64,000 bases of DNA from Cryphonectria parasitica EP155. Lineage: Eukaryota; Ascomycota; Sordariomycetes; Diaporthales; Cryphonectriaceae. The notes beneath the pieces were generated by a model. That model did not search any database. It had not been told where the DNA came from and was given only the letters and a program-made list of their open reading frames with translations. Position 1 is the stretch's first letter; each line of letters opens with the position of its first letter. Below are positions 10,307 through 22,223 of the stretch, piece by piece. Location: NCBI RefSeq assembly GCF_011745365.1, contig NW_024468910.1, forward strand, positions 186,001-250,000, given 5' to 3'. Both the position numbers and the translations under genes were made by a program.

Positions 10307-11905
10307 TGTGGCTTGTCTGATCGGCGATATTGAGATGGTATTGCGATATCTACCCTAGCGGTTTACGATGGAATCGATATAGTCACTTCATTATTATCAT
10401 AAGAGTAGATTACTGCAACTCAGTTGGGATATCTGTATATATATATGCTCTCAACGCGATGGTCGGGCGGGGTAGTGACATCTTCTTCACATCATCATCA
10501 TTGCAGCTGGACCAATCACTCGTGACTAGGTGGGGTCTTTGCTAGTTACTGCCTAGAGATACGATGCAACGCCGGAACCAGTCTGCCTCGGGTGCGGTGG
10601 GCCGACGCCATCCGGCCCGGGCCTGGCAAACGTGAGGCCGGCCCATAAATAGCGTGGGGTCCGATTCAAGATACCAGGAAGCTAACAACAGCTACCCGGT
10701 TCAAAATACTTGGAAGCAGGACCACAAAACACGTCAGTAGAACTTAAGACTCGGTAGGAAACATGGCAGCGGCGGCGAACTGGTTAAGGTAAGGTATAGG
10801 GTGCGGGGTTTGAAGACAAATATGACAATATAGTTTGACCGAGGAAAAGGCTATGCGGTAATCAACAAATAAATATAAAATTTTAAGAATAAAAGCATGC
10901 TTGACCTTAATTCGCCCTCTTCCTTGCCTTTCCCCGTACAACCTGTCCGAATTAAGATCAACGCGATATCAAGATGCATGATTAACAGCGGAGAGCAAGG
11001 AAGGTCGCGGGGGCGAGAGGGAGGCGCTCCGGGGGTGGCACCGATCAAGCAACCTGTTCGATCGTTGCCATTAGATTATGGCACCAGTGGATGCCAGACA
11101 GCCAATCATATCTGACATTCCTGGTATAAGGCTCCAGAGATCTTTGTCTCCGATGACGTGTCGAGGGAGGTCAACCAGTCCAGCGACAGGGCTGCTCGAG
11201 GGGACATGGTGTCGTCAATCTGAAAGGGGTCATTTGAAGAAAGCTTGAGAAATCTCGGATTTACTGGCCTAGTGCGGCGGTTCCTGAGTCAATCTGGCCT
11301 ACCCGCTGGTTTGCATATCGGTCAGGCACGATTCCGTTCACTGAATCGCGGATGTTTTCAAGGCGTCCCTCAACTGACATCACCCCGAGTCAGCTTTGAT
11401 CTCGTCGAATGATCTTCCCGTGCATGCGTTCACATCCGGTAACCGGTGCGGTATCTTTTCAGTGGTGGTTTACGTTAAAAATCAGGGGATCGAAACGGGA
11501 ATTGTGGGCCTACCTACATTTCCTGTTGGCTTACCCTGAGCTCACCCACCGGCTAGGGCGAAAGCAGCAACAGCTCAGGAATCCATGCAAGTCAAGATCC
11601 AGATTGGTGTGTTTAAACTTATAAAGTCGAACAAGTTGAATTCGGGTATATTTCACTTCTGAAAGTATATTATTGCTAACTTATTCAATATGTCTGTTAC
11701 TATCGGCAAGGTAAACTATCTATGGAAAAAGAAACTTAGCAATGACTGCACAAAGACCAAACCAAGACGAACTGTAAAACAAATAGAGAAGAAACTATTC
11801 ATACATAAATCCGCTAAGTCATCCCTACAACAAACGAATAATTGTTAATGAAAGGAAAGGCAGAATATGCTGCCTCGAAAGAGTGATGGGAATGCTGATC
11901 GGCGC
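10307..11905. other. Gene-poor stretch
   Basis: No ORF with convincing composition, no repeat and no RNA gene seen. Base composition drifts from GC-rich (10560-10640, 10990-11040) to AT-rich (11620-11870). Confidence 0.5.
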
Positions 11906-14088
11906 TTAGGAGGTGGTAGCAGAGGCTCTCATAAACTCCTTGAACATTCCCATCAATGCCGCCATGTTTTGATCCATCTTGATCGTCATATCCTTCATAT
12001 CCTTCATTTGGTTTTCGAGGTTTTCGACTCTGTCCTTCATTTGGTTTTCGAGGTTCTCGACTTTGTCCTGCAGTTGCTGGACCATACGACTCTCTGCCTC
12101 TGAGAATGCACCTGGGCTCTGTCTTTGGCGGCCAAGATGGTTATCTGAGGGCGTTATTGCTTGAGAATCTCGCAAGGCCCTTCGACGGACAGGATCTTTC
12201 TCTACCTTTGATGGGTCGTAATAGTGACTGACCCAGCCAGCTTCACTAGGTGGCTGAATACCATCTCTTTCACAGACCCTCATGATCTCGGCTGCAGCAC
12301 TAGATCGGCCGAGAACCTTGGATAGGCTCGTAGTGGTCAGGATCTAAATGCCTTTACTGTGAAATTTGATGCAACAGTCTGTGTTTGGATCCTTTTTGTT
12401 GGCGGCAGTGTTCTTCTGCTTTGTTTGCGATTTCGTGACCCAAAGTAGCTGGTCAAAATCATCGCGATCTTTGCTGAACCATTGAGATTGGCTTTCAGAA
12501 AGGTTCTTGAAGCCATCCATATTCTTATATCTGCTAACTTCCAGAAGGCCGACGTCGGAAGCCGACTCAAGACGGCGGATTACCCGTCCGTCATCTTCCT
12601 GTGTTTCAATGCATACCTGAGTCCCGGTTGCGCCCTGTTTTCGTACACCTATAATGAGGGATCCATCCGCGGCCAGGGTTGTAGTCCATGGATACTCTAT
12701 GGAGCTTTGTGAAGAGTTTGCTGCCGACTCAGCGGCATCTACGAGGCTCAAGGCTTCATCCATGGCCAGGTTTGCTGCCTTGGTAGCCTCAGCGGCCGTT
12801 GTGTATGCGGCCTCAGCAGCTTCCAGGGCTTCAGTAGCGTCTTGCATGCTTGAAGCCAGAGAAGCCTTTTCCGCGGAAGCCTTTGCTATCTCCATTGCGG
12901 CAAGAGCATTGGCAACTTCCGCAATGATGGCCTGCTCGGCTTCCTCAACTCTGGCTACAGTGGTGTCGTCGAGGCCCTCCAACTTATCTTTGGTCTCGGT
13001 AATACTCTGTAGGTATGTTTTGGCCAGAGCATGGGCATCTACGGCCGCTGCAGAAGCTTTAGCAGCCGCCTGGGCCTTGTTCTTGATCCCACTTCTAGTA
13101 GCATCTGAATCTCTCTTCAAGTATTCATCAGGAGTTAGAATGGTTCACTGTTTCGAGAAATGGTTTCTTTCGATAAAAGAATCGATCAAAGTTTTCTCCT
13201 TCATAATCTCGCTTTTTACCTTCTCGTTTGCTGGATCGTTCCGGAGCATCTCATATCTCTGCCCTGCCTCATTGTAGTGAGAACCGAAGAAAGCAGCCCC
13301 GGGAATGGTCCACTGGTTTTCTTCAATGTTCTCAGCCCGGTTTGCTATCATAATCTTAGCGTTTAGGCGGTATAGCTGCTCGAGCAAAACTGGATCGGAG
13401 AAGTCTTGCCCCAAACGATAGAATAGAGGCGTTGCCTCGCTGTAAACATTAGTCATACGTTGAGACGGGATGAGAATAACATTCTCGTTCATAGCTGTAT
13501 CGGGTCCAGAAGCGTCAAACTGTTCCTCACCATCCCAGTACATGATTTCGTTGATGTTAAGATCATCCAAACCCATCTTTCTGGCTGCAGTGCGCAGTTC
13601 TAAGCAATCTTATTAGTACCAAGGCGCTAGTACAGGATAGCAAGTTGCTATTTACTCTTGAATACTGCCTCCACATTAGGGTGTTTAACAAACTTGGGGT
13701 GCAACATGCATCCTGGGTGTCTCCAGGCAGCTACGACTTCCTTCTCGGGAGAGTTCGGATTAACTCCCAAGATCTCGGCATATGAGCTATCAAAGCAATG
13801 CATAATACGTTTGATCTCTACGTCTATTTCATCATTGGCGTTATTGTCGGCTGCATCGGTTACCTGCTCCCTCGTCTCCGCCGAGCTGGACGAGGAAGGT
13901 TCAAGGAGCTGGCGCATTGCTGCGGCCATCCTCTCCTTGTCGGCCGCAATTCTACCATCTTCGACAGCGGGTGTTGCTTCTGGGGTTGCTAGCCCAAAAG
14001 AGTTCTGGGAGACTTTGGCATTGACATCGGTGGTGTTCTTTGGGGGGGGCTTGGCTATTCGTAGCCATACTGTATATGATTTGAGCAT
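11906..14088 (-). pseudogene. J-domain-like/coiled-coil protein with two in-frame stops
   Basis: Exon 1 is 14088-13656 (ATG, MLKSYTVWLRIAKPP), followed by a 56-bp intron 13655-13600 (GTAAAT...GCTTAG) that restores frame exactly; exon 2 runs from 13599. Across the junction lies a J-domain-like segment (YAEILGVNPNSPEKEVVAAW, then HPGCMLHPKF), where the catalytic HPD is replaced by HPK. Next come an alanine-rich helical region (about 13100-12720), a central domain, and a C-terminal coiled coil with two copies of VENLENQMKD. The frame is interrupted by TGA at 13145-13147 and TAG at 12344-12346, and the same frame continues after each; both fit TGG-to-TGA and CAG-to-TAG changes. Function is unknown. 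Two undetected introns spanning the stops are less likely but not excluded. Confidence 0.7.
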
Positions 14089-15970
14089 ATTGAAATAAAA
14101 CAGACTCTATAGCCAGGTTGCTGCTGATCTAATCAACTCTGCTAGTTTGATAAGGTTTGCTTACCTTATCTATTCAACAACATCTAAAGAATTCGCTGCC
14201 AGTTTTATTATCCTTATAAATAAGCTATCAAGAAGTTAGAGAGAAGCTGAAAATATAATCGGTGTCGCCTGGCTAAGTGCTTGACGTGTTGCTTGGAGCA
14301 GGCAGTTTTGGTGCTGGCGGCGTGTCCATGGGACCTGCCGTTCCTTCCTCGGCTAAAGAGGATGGAAGGCTATCTGCAGCAGAAGAGGGGTGCTGCTAGG
14401 TGTTGCTCATGATGTCAAGGTGGCTGAGCAAAAGACTGGGTGTCGTTGTTAGAGCGGGCAGTGAAGAGCGTACGTGTGACGGCGGCAGTGGACGAAGGAG
14501 GGAAGGGACAGCTGGAGTTTGTTAATCTGGGATACAAAGAAAGGGAGGGAGAGAGAGAGAGAAAGGGATGCAGTCAGAAACGCAGAGTTATGCAAGCGCT
14601 TGTGGAAGTGAGGAGGTCGGTGGCTTCCAGAATAGCTTGGCAGGTGGTGCAGGTAGGGGGAGAACAGGATGGAGAGAAAGGAGAAAGGGTATGCCCTCCT
14701 TTCTCAGAAACAGCAGAGCGAAAAGGCTAGGGGTGCAGACAGTCCTCTGCCTCCTGAGCTGATCCGGCCAGCTTTCGATCTTCGTCATAGTTGTCGTCAA
14801 AGCGACCCTCATAGCCCGCTTGCTGCTGTGAATACGACCTTCTCTAGACCACGCGCACCCCATCCATAACTGGCACCTTTTCAGCTTTCCTTCCTCAAAC
14901 CTCAAACCTCTCACCTTTTTCTGACCTTCCTCTGGGGGTCCCGCGTCACCTGCCCATCCTCGCCCGTGCTGCTCCTTCGTTAAAGTGGCCCCTCCAGAAC
15001 CCTTAAGCAACCTTAACCAGCCTTGACCTTTCTTTATCCCCCTCGGCCTTCTCAACCTTCTCGATATCCTTCTGCCTGCTCCTATCTTCTTCGGCCTTCC
15101 TCACCATTCTTTAGTCTTTCTCGACCTGCCTCAACCTGCCTCAACCTTCCTTCACCTGCCAGCCCCCTTCTTCCTTAGCTTCTTATTGCATATGCACACC
15201 CCCAGAATTTGGGATCGTGAGTGTGTCTTTAGCTCTTTTCTGTCCAGCTGCTAGTACGTCCTATAAGTGTAGATATACATGACAAGCAGGGCGCTCATTG
15301 AAGATAAGATGCATCTGAAATATTGCCTGGTTAAGAAAGAGAGTTCTATGCAAATGAAGCCTCGTCATTATGGGCAATACAGTAAGACTCAGTTCCTCAG
15401 CTTATATTTCTCGCAAGCCCGGCTGGCATTATCCACCGTCATGAACTTCAACATGAGCATTACCGGTTTGGATAGCAACGCGCTCTATTATCATGTGAAC
15501 GGGCTTGTGGCGGGCGTTGATCCTCCTAGCGTTGCATCCCTGCATACATAGTGGGCAATGGTTATGGGACAGACTGGTATCAAGGATTTCTATTTATAAG
15601 CTTGTGGTCAGTATATTACACATATACTTTATATGAAAAGGACAGCGCGCCCGGCTACAGTGTCAGTGGGGGCGCTGGGCTGTAGTACTGACTATGAAAA
15701 TCGAGATGGCGGTTATTGTCGCTCTTGGTGTCCAGTCGGTTTGAAGAACGAGAGACAAGGACCAGAGACAGGGGTAGAGAGACCGGCACCAGGAGTGAGC
15801 AGAGATGCCACCGCCATCTAGCGAGTGGCGCCCTGTGCGCCATCATAGAGACAAGAGCTGATATCGATGTTATAGCCATTGCCGCCATTGGTAGAACCCG
15901 TCTTGACAAGATTAGCATAAGATTAGATCGGATATCAGGAGGCTAACACTACTAATGCACAGCTAGCGAG
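14089..15970. other. Gene-poor stretch with pyrimidine-rich tract
   Basis: About 14870-15170 is a degenerate CCTTC/CAACCT-rich tract whose long minus-strand ORF is composition-driven. A GA-rich patch lies at 14540-14570. Nothing else is supported. Confidence 0.5.
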
Positions 15971-15971
15971 C

Positions 15972-16300
15972 TATGAGCACAGAAGGTGCATATCCTGCAA
16001 ATATTACCCCTTCTACAGTAAGGGGACAACGTTCAGAAATCACGGCAATGCAGTGGAGCCCTCTCACCGCTTCTTTTGACAGGTTTACAACATCTCAGCT
16101 CGGAGGACAGGAGTACAGTTGGATGAGCTTCGAGGGGAGCTGACCAGCGGGCTAGATGCTGAGCAGGAAGCCCGGGATTTAGATATGGCTCAGATGGAGG
16201 ACGGTATAATGCGGCAGATAAGCGAGGCGAGCATTGCTATTACCTTTGATGATGCGCCGCTGAGAGCTTCCTTATCATTGTATTATAAATTATCGTGGAT
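15972..16300 (+). pseudogene. Possible exon remnant disrupted by copia copy B
   Basis: A stretch of good coding composition (LDELRGELTSGLDAEQEARD, then MAQMEDGIMRQISEASIAI) lies at about 16118-16250, just before the copy B insertion at 16376. I do not recognise it. A partial upstream frame starts at an ATG at 15972. It could be the end of a gene broken by the transposon, or chance. Confidence 0.3.
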
Positions 16301-16375
16301 ATGCACATACCAACCCAGATGTCATTGGTCTGAGAATTCACTGCTATTGTTAAGGGTCCAGTGTCGATGTTCTTG

Positions 16376-16542
16376 TGTGAAAAATGGGGCATATTTAACC
16401 CTAACCCTCTGTTTTGGTCTCCTCATAAACCATCTCAGAGCCTGGTTTAGTTACTTAGAAGATCTTCCTTTTGTATTAGATAGATTCAATCTCAACACTC
16501 ATTCAGCCACTTCCACGTGCTCAGCTCATACGTTTCTCCTTA
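16376..16542 (+). repeat. Left LTR of copia copy B
   Basis: TGTGAAAAATGG...CTCCTTA, 167 bp, nearly identical to the LTR at 6784-6950. Contains a telomere-like motif at 16396-16408. Surprisingly less mutated than the interior. Confidence 0.95.
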
Positions 16543-16553
16543 GTTATGAGCCC
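16543..16553 (+). other. tRNA primer-binding site of copy B
   Basis: GTTATGAGCCC follows the LTR directly and complements the initiator-Met tRNA anticodon region, as in copy A. Confidence 0.75.
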
Positions 16554-16679
16554 GGTTCGCAAGAATCGGGTTTAATCTTCCCCTTATCTATCGAAACAGA
16601 CTGAGCTATTCACTTCTTATTCTTTCAGAACACATCTTTTATCCCAAACAGTTATACTTACGCTCCATCAAAGCCTACG

Positions 16680-17870
16680 ATGAAGCGCGAATCTAACGAT
16701 TTTACGCTCTCGGTAAAGTATACTGATATCTACTCCTTTCCATCCTAGTACAGCATTTTGCAGTCCCAGAGCAAGGGAAAGAGTGTTTGGGAGTATCTAG
16801 ATCCGGATGGCTCAGATGCGCTCTCTCTCGAATCTGAAGATTTCGATCTCGAGTTCTCCAAGTTCACTCAGGATCTTGAGGAGGAGCGCAAAAACATTAT
16901 AATGGAGAACTACAAGCTATTCTCTATCCAGGAACAAGCTATTCTCTACAATTAGGAGATGAAATGCTTTCAGCTTTGTTAAAATAAGCAGTTGCATGCT
17001 TACTAGAATGTATAGAGGATGTGGAACTGGATTCAGAAAACAGTATCTCTGTTAGTTCTTGTTTCTTATATGCATATCTATTCAGAAAAGAAGTTTCTCT
17101 TAATTTAACAGGTGCTCAGGAATCTGAAGAAAGATCTCTGTCCGTCCGAGAAGAGCATGAAACAGATCGTTCGCCTCCAGTACTGCTATCACCTTGAGCT
17201 GGCTACCAGGCAAGGCACTGATTTCCAAAACTGGTGCCGGCAGCACCAGGATCTTCTGAATCTAGCTCAGAATTACAGCATTGATGAAGTTAAGGGACTT
17301 CAGAGCTCTAATAACTTCCTTGCTGCTATTGGAGTTTGCTTCCAGACAGAGTGAGCTAAAACGCAATAACATCTCCTCGCTACAGCACCTGATGATGGTT
17401 TGCTTATCAAGACTATTGAACAGCTTTAACGAAATCTTGCTTCAATCTACTGATTTCAGCCTGAGTAGAAAAAAAGCTTAATAGTATTCGCTACTATAGA
17501 CGGAGAGAATCTACAATCCAGCAATTCAGATACAAAATCTGGGAAGAAACAAGATAAATCTTCCAGCTAGAGCGAAAAGGGAGATTATAAGTGCTTCTAC
17601 AAGTTATATCAAAGGAAGTATAAATAGGGCTCTATGAGCTGCAGAAGGCTGGAGTACGCCTATACTAGAATTAAGCCAGACTTAATCTTCAAAGCCTTAT
17701 CTAACAAGCAAAGAAAGAAGATTCTCTTTAAGCTAGCCAGCAAAAACTATTAGAAGCTCTATTCAGATCTTATTAAAACTGGATAGCTTCTTTAAAGCTG
17801 AATAGAAAGGATTCTATAGAGAATAGAGAACAATAGAAACTTCTATCTAAGTATTGTTGAGTGCTAGAAC
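16680..17870 (+). pseudogene. gag: gag relic of copia copy B
   Basis: Matches the gag of copy A residue for residue apart from RIP-type substitutions. It starts at the ATG at 16680 (MKRESNDFTLSV). It retains CAA (Gln) where copy A has the premature TAA, but TGG-to-TAG (after YSFPS), CAG-to-TAG and other stops break it. The gag-to-pol frame change is at the same place as in copy A, with the identical GTGCTAG stop context near 17860. Confidence 0.85.
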
Positions 17871-20800
17871 CTCTCAACTATAATATTAAAATGCTAGATC
17901 CGATATCTCTCAAGCTTGAAACAAAGCATTCTCAGTTCCTCCAAATAAATGCTATTTTCAATTCTCAATTCTTCAATCAGGCAGTATTGCTACAAGCAAG
18001 TACAGCAATCTTCTCAATACTGTTTCAGATATCTCATATTCTTTTCCAAAGTATAGTTCTGGATAATTGCAGAGCTGTATATCTTGTTAATAGCATTGAT
18101 CTTCTGGAGCTAAATACCTTTTCTCTCTTAAGAGATGCAGAAGTTGTAGAAGCAGAGAGCTTATTATTGCTAATATGGGGATTCAGAAAATGATGCTTCA
18201 AAAATGCACTGAATGGAAGGCAAGGGAAATGCACTGAGAACTTAGTTCTCAACTGTATAGCAGTTGTAAATAGCTTTTATATTAATATAATTGCTAAAGC
18301 TCTCTTATATGAGAAAGAGATCTGATACTGTAGCAAAGATAGCATACTGTGCTTAGAAATACTTAAATAGAGTATAGTGATTGCGAATTTATATAGAGAA
18401 TTCAACTTAGTCTTCTTCGAATATATTCCTTTTGCAAACTCTTCCTACTCTCGAGCTTCAGCTATGCTGCTATATAGCTGAGCTAGCATTCTCGTATTCT
18501 CAACTCTAAAAAGAAACAAGCATTCTCATTCTTCATATGATGAGATGTCTGAAAGAAGTGATTCAGAGCATCTTTAGCATCTAAGATTGGAATACCTGAG
18601 TGCTAATGCTCTGAAGAAGCTTATCTATTCAGTTTATAGTATTAGAATTAATGGAATTAGATGAATTAACTGTGAATACTGTGCTCTAGAGTGCATTATA
18701 AAGGTTATTCAATGTGCAAGATCTGAATATTACAGCTCTCAATTGTTCTAGCGCATTAGTTGGGATCTTCTCGATTATAATGAAGCGCAGAATAGCTTAA
18801 AATAAGCTTTTATACTTAAAGATGAGTATAGTAGCAAGTTGTTTGCTTTTCCGATACTTAATAAGGCACAATCTATAGTGTTCGATGTATTTAGGTTATT
18901 TGAGACTTGGATATAATACTAATATTGCTTCTTTATCTGCAAAATCAGATAGAATGCAGATTCCTCAGTTATAAGAAAGCTATATGAAATAGTATATACA
19001 TAATAGTACGCTAACAACAGCATTAATCTGGAGATTACTTTACTGCATATGAAAGAGTCAAATGATGCTGCTGAGCAAGCTGAGCATGAAATTCAGAAGC
19101 ATGCGCTAGTTCTCCTGTTGTTAGCCAAACTACCGAAAGACCTATAGCCAGAGTATATGAAAGCAGCTATCTGGCTGTTCAACATTTCTCCATCCATGCT
19201 CAAGCACTCCGAAATGCCAAATTCACTTCTGGATAGCTGGTTTAGGCAGTACTTTCGTTAATACATGCTGGAAATAGTCAGAATAGCAATTTCGAATCTA
19301 CAGCCCAACTGAGCCAGGATCTATGCATATAGATGCTGAATATACATTCTGCAAGAAGAGTATAAACTTAGCTCTTATAAACAAGATATGAAAACAGAAT
19401 CAAGAGTATATAAGAACTATCTTATGAAATATATTATAAGCAATCTGTACTGCATATAGCTTTTAGTGCTTGCAAGAGTTGCAACTATATGCAATATTCT
19501 GTTTAATAAGAGCTAATTCTATAATCCAAATAGCAGTAAGGTATCAGAAGCACTATCTTATGCTTAGCTAGCACTAATTGTTCCAGAGATTGGAAATAAT
19601 AAGGAAATCATGGATACAATCGTTATTAGAGATGTATGAAATTCAGTTCCCTAGCCTGATGCTACAAATCGAAACTAAGAATCTTATCCGCTGTTCAACG
19701 AGAACAGTAGCCTATTCTCAGAGTTTTTCTCGGAAGGCATTCCGAGTTGGAACTCGGAGATGAGAGCATCTGAAACTAGCAATAAAGCGCTCTTGCAAAG
19801 CAACCCATCCCAGGGAAGAAGCTCAGAGAATAAGGTGCAAGAACTTCCAATTCCTGAAAAATCTCCTGAGATACTGGAACGAATAGATTAGCTAGAAAGG
19901 AGTGCTGCTGCAAGCAGCAAGAATATTTCAGCAACTGAACAAGCATCTTCAAATACTGAACAACAAGCTACCAGCGCATCTACTGCTCAGAATACAAGCC
20001 AGCCTGCAGCGCAAGAGTATGAGCCTGGTTAAGCTTCAATCAGATGTTGTTGAACAAGAAATGAGATCTATGGATCTCAATTCACACAGCATTCAGATAG
20101 AGCATGAAAACCAATTAATAAAGCTTGCTAATACCAAGGGTTATTCGCTACAGCCTTTGTAACAAGCCAAACAGCTCTGATAAATCTTATAGCTACCTTT
20201 TTGCCTGATCAGCTAAAGGAAGCAATCAGAACATGGAATAGGCGTTTTCAGATCATATACAGTATGATTGCAGCTGCTGTACTTGAGGCAAACTCTATAT
20301 GCAGAAGAGCTTCGCACTTGCAGCGAAAGCACTTTGATGCTTCTCAGCAAATTACAGAGCTAGCAATAGCTGAAAAGAAGCATTATAAACAATTATCATC
20401 CGAATCTAAGATCTGGAAAGAAGTATGAAATAGTTCTTTCTATACCGAGTAATAAAAAGCGATGCAATCAGAAATCCAGGAATTAGTTAACAAAAGAGTA
20501 TAGTAAACTCTCAAGCATAAGAAAGCTAAAGAGAAGCTACTGCTATTCAAATGAATATATAGATATAAACTTGATAAGAATAGTTACTTAATCTCATTCA
20601 AAGCTTAAATCTGTATGCAAAGAAACTTGCAAAAAGCAAGCAATCTTCAAGATATGTATACAGCAATGCTAGCTGTACGCTCCTTTTGCATACTTATAGC
20701 TGTGGCAGCATATTTCGATCTAGAGATCAACCAGATAAACGTTACTAGAGCATTCCTGAATGCTAGCAGGGAAAGCTAGGAAAGCGTTTTCTGTAAGCTG

Positions 20801-22035
20801 CCTAATGGATTCAAGGAGAAAGGGAAAATCGTGCTCCTGGAAAAGGCACTATACAGCCTGAGGAACTTGCTAGCACTCTAGTACAAGCACTTCTGCTCAA
20901 CTCTGCAAAATCTCAGCTTTATACTCTCAACTAAAGAGCTCTGCATATTCACTAACAAAGCAAACAAGCTAATTATCCTGTTCTATATGAATAATATCCT
21001 GCTATTCTATTCGCAGAACCAGGCATCAAAGGCATGCAGAGTGAAGAAAAAGATCTTCGAAGCATATAAGATAAAGAATTAGAGAGCAGCGGAATAGTTC
21101 TTGGAAGTTCAAATTATCAGAAACAGAGCTAACTGCACAATCAGCCTAATCCATGATATATATATCAAGAAAATAGCTAATAAGTTTAGCTTTGCAGCTA
21201 ATACAGCTTTAATATCTCTAATGCTTCTGAACCTTGAGAAGCTTATTAAATGGAAAGGGGAAGTATCAAAAGATCAAATCAAGGAGTATCAGAAGAAGAT
21301 TGGATTGATTCTGTATACTGCTATTATAATAAGACTAGATATAGCTTTTGTATGCACTCTTCTCTTCAGATTTTTGATAAATCCAGAGCTAAAGCATCTG
21401 GAATAAGCAAACAGAGTAATCTGTTATCTGTACAGAACAAGATTTCTAGCAATCCAGTACAAAGAAAGCTACTCTGAGGCTCAAGCTCTGCTAATTGCCA
21501 GAGATGCTTCCTTTGCTAATGATGCAGAGAACTGAAAATCCTCACAAGAATATATCTTCAGCTTATTTGGAGATTCTATATAATAGAAAGCAACAAAGCA
21601 AAGCTTGGTAATCATCTCAACTACAGAGGCTAAACTATACGCCCTCTCAGCCACAGCTAAGAAAACGATCGCTTTACAACGCTTCTTTCGAAACCTCACC
21701 TTGAACCTCAGCAAGCCCTGGAATATCTTCTATAATAATCAACAAGCTATATAGCTGATAGTTACAAAGCGTAAAAGAATAAATATAAAGCTTTGCTATG
21801 TGAATATATACCAAATGTAGCTTAAGCAGAAGTTTCAAAAGAGCAAATTTCAGATCTCATATATGCTAATACAGAGCATGCTAGCTGATAAACTAATCAA
21901 GAATCTCAATCGAGCGCAATTCGAATACTTCAGAGCGCTTCTCAATCTTCAGAATATCAGCCATGCCTTGAATCAGAGAACCAAGAAGGAATCTAAAGAG
22001 ATACAGATAAGCAATTCGATCTCACATTAGCTTCT
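17860..22035 (+). pseudogene. pol: pol relic of copia copy B
   Basis: Protease-like (DNCRAVYLVN near 18063), integrase, reverse transcriptase and RNase H blocks can be followed in order against copy A, but stops occur every few dozen codons and the catalytic FYVDD is mutated (FYMNN near 20985). Only short open stretches remain. Nonfunctional. Confidence 0.88.
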
Positions 22036-22223
22036 TTTGAATGCTCTTAATTACTGAATTTCATTTATCAAAATCAAAAACAAAGGCTTATAGCTCAGAA
22101 GTATTATTCAGAAATATGCAAACCAAGCATACAGCCTTCATTAAACAACAAATCAAAGAACTTAATTATAAAAAAACCCAATCATCCACCAAAGCTTAGA
22201 GCACATCTAAGCTTAAACAGAGC

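Noticed and set aside
12654..13277. 207-codon plus-strand ORF rich in Ala/Ser
   Set aside because: Mirror of the alanine-rich coiled region on the minus strand.
14588..15055. 155-codon minus ORF
   Set aside because: Driven by the pyrimidine-rich tract; no conserved features.
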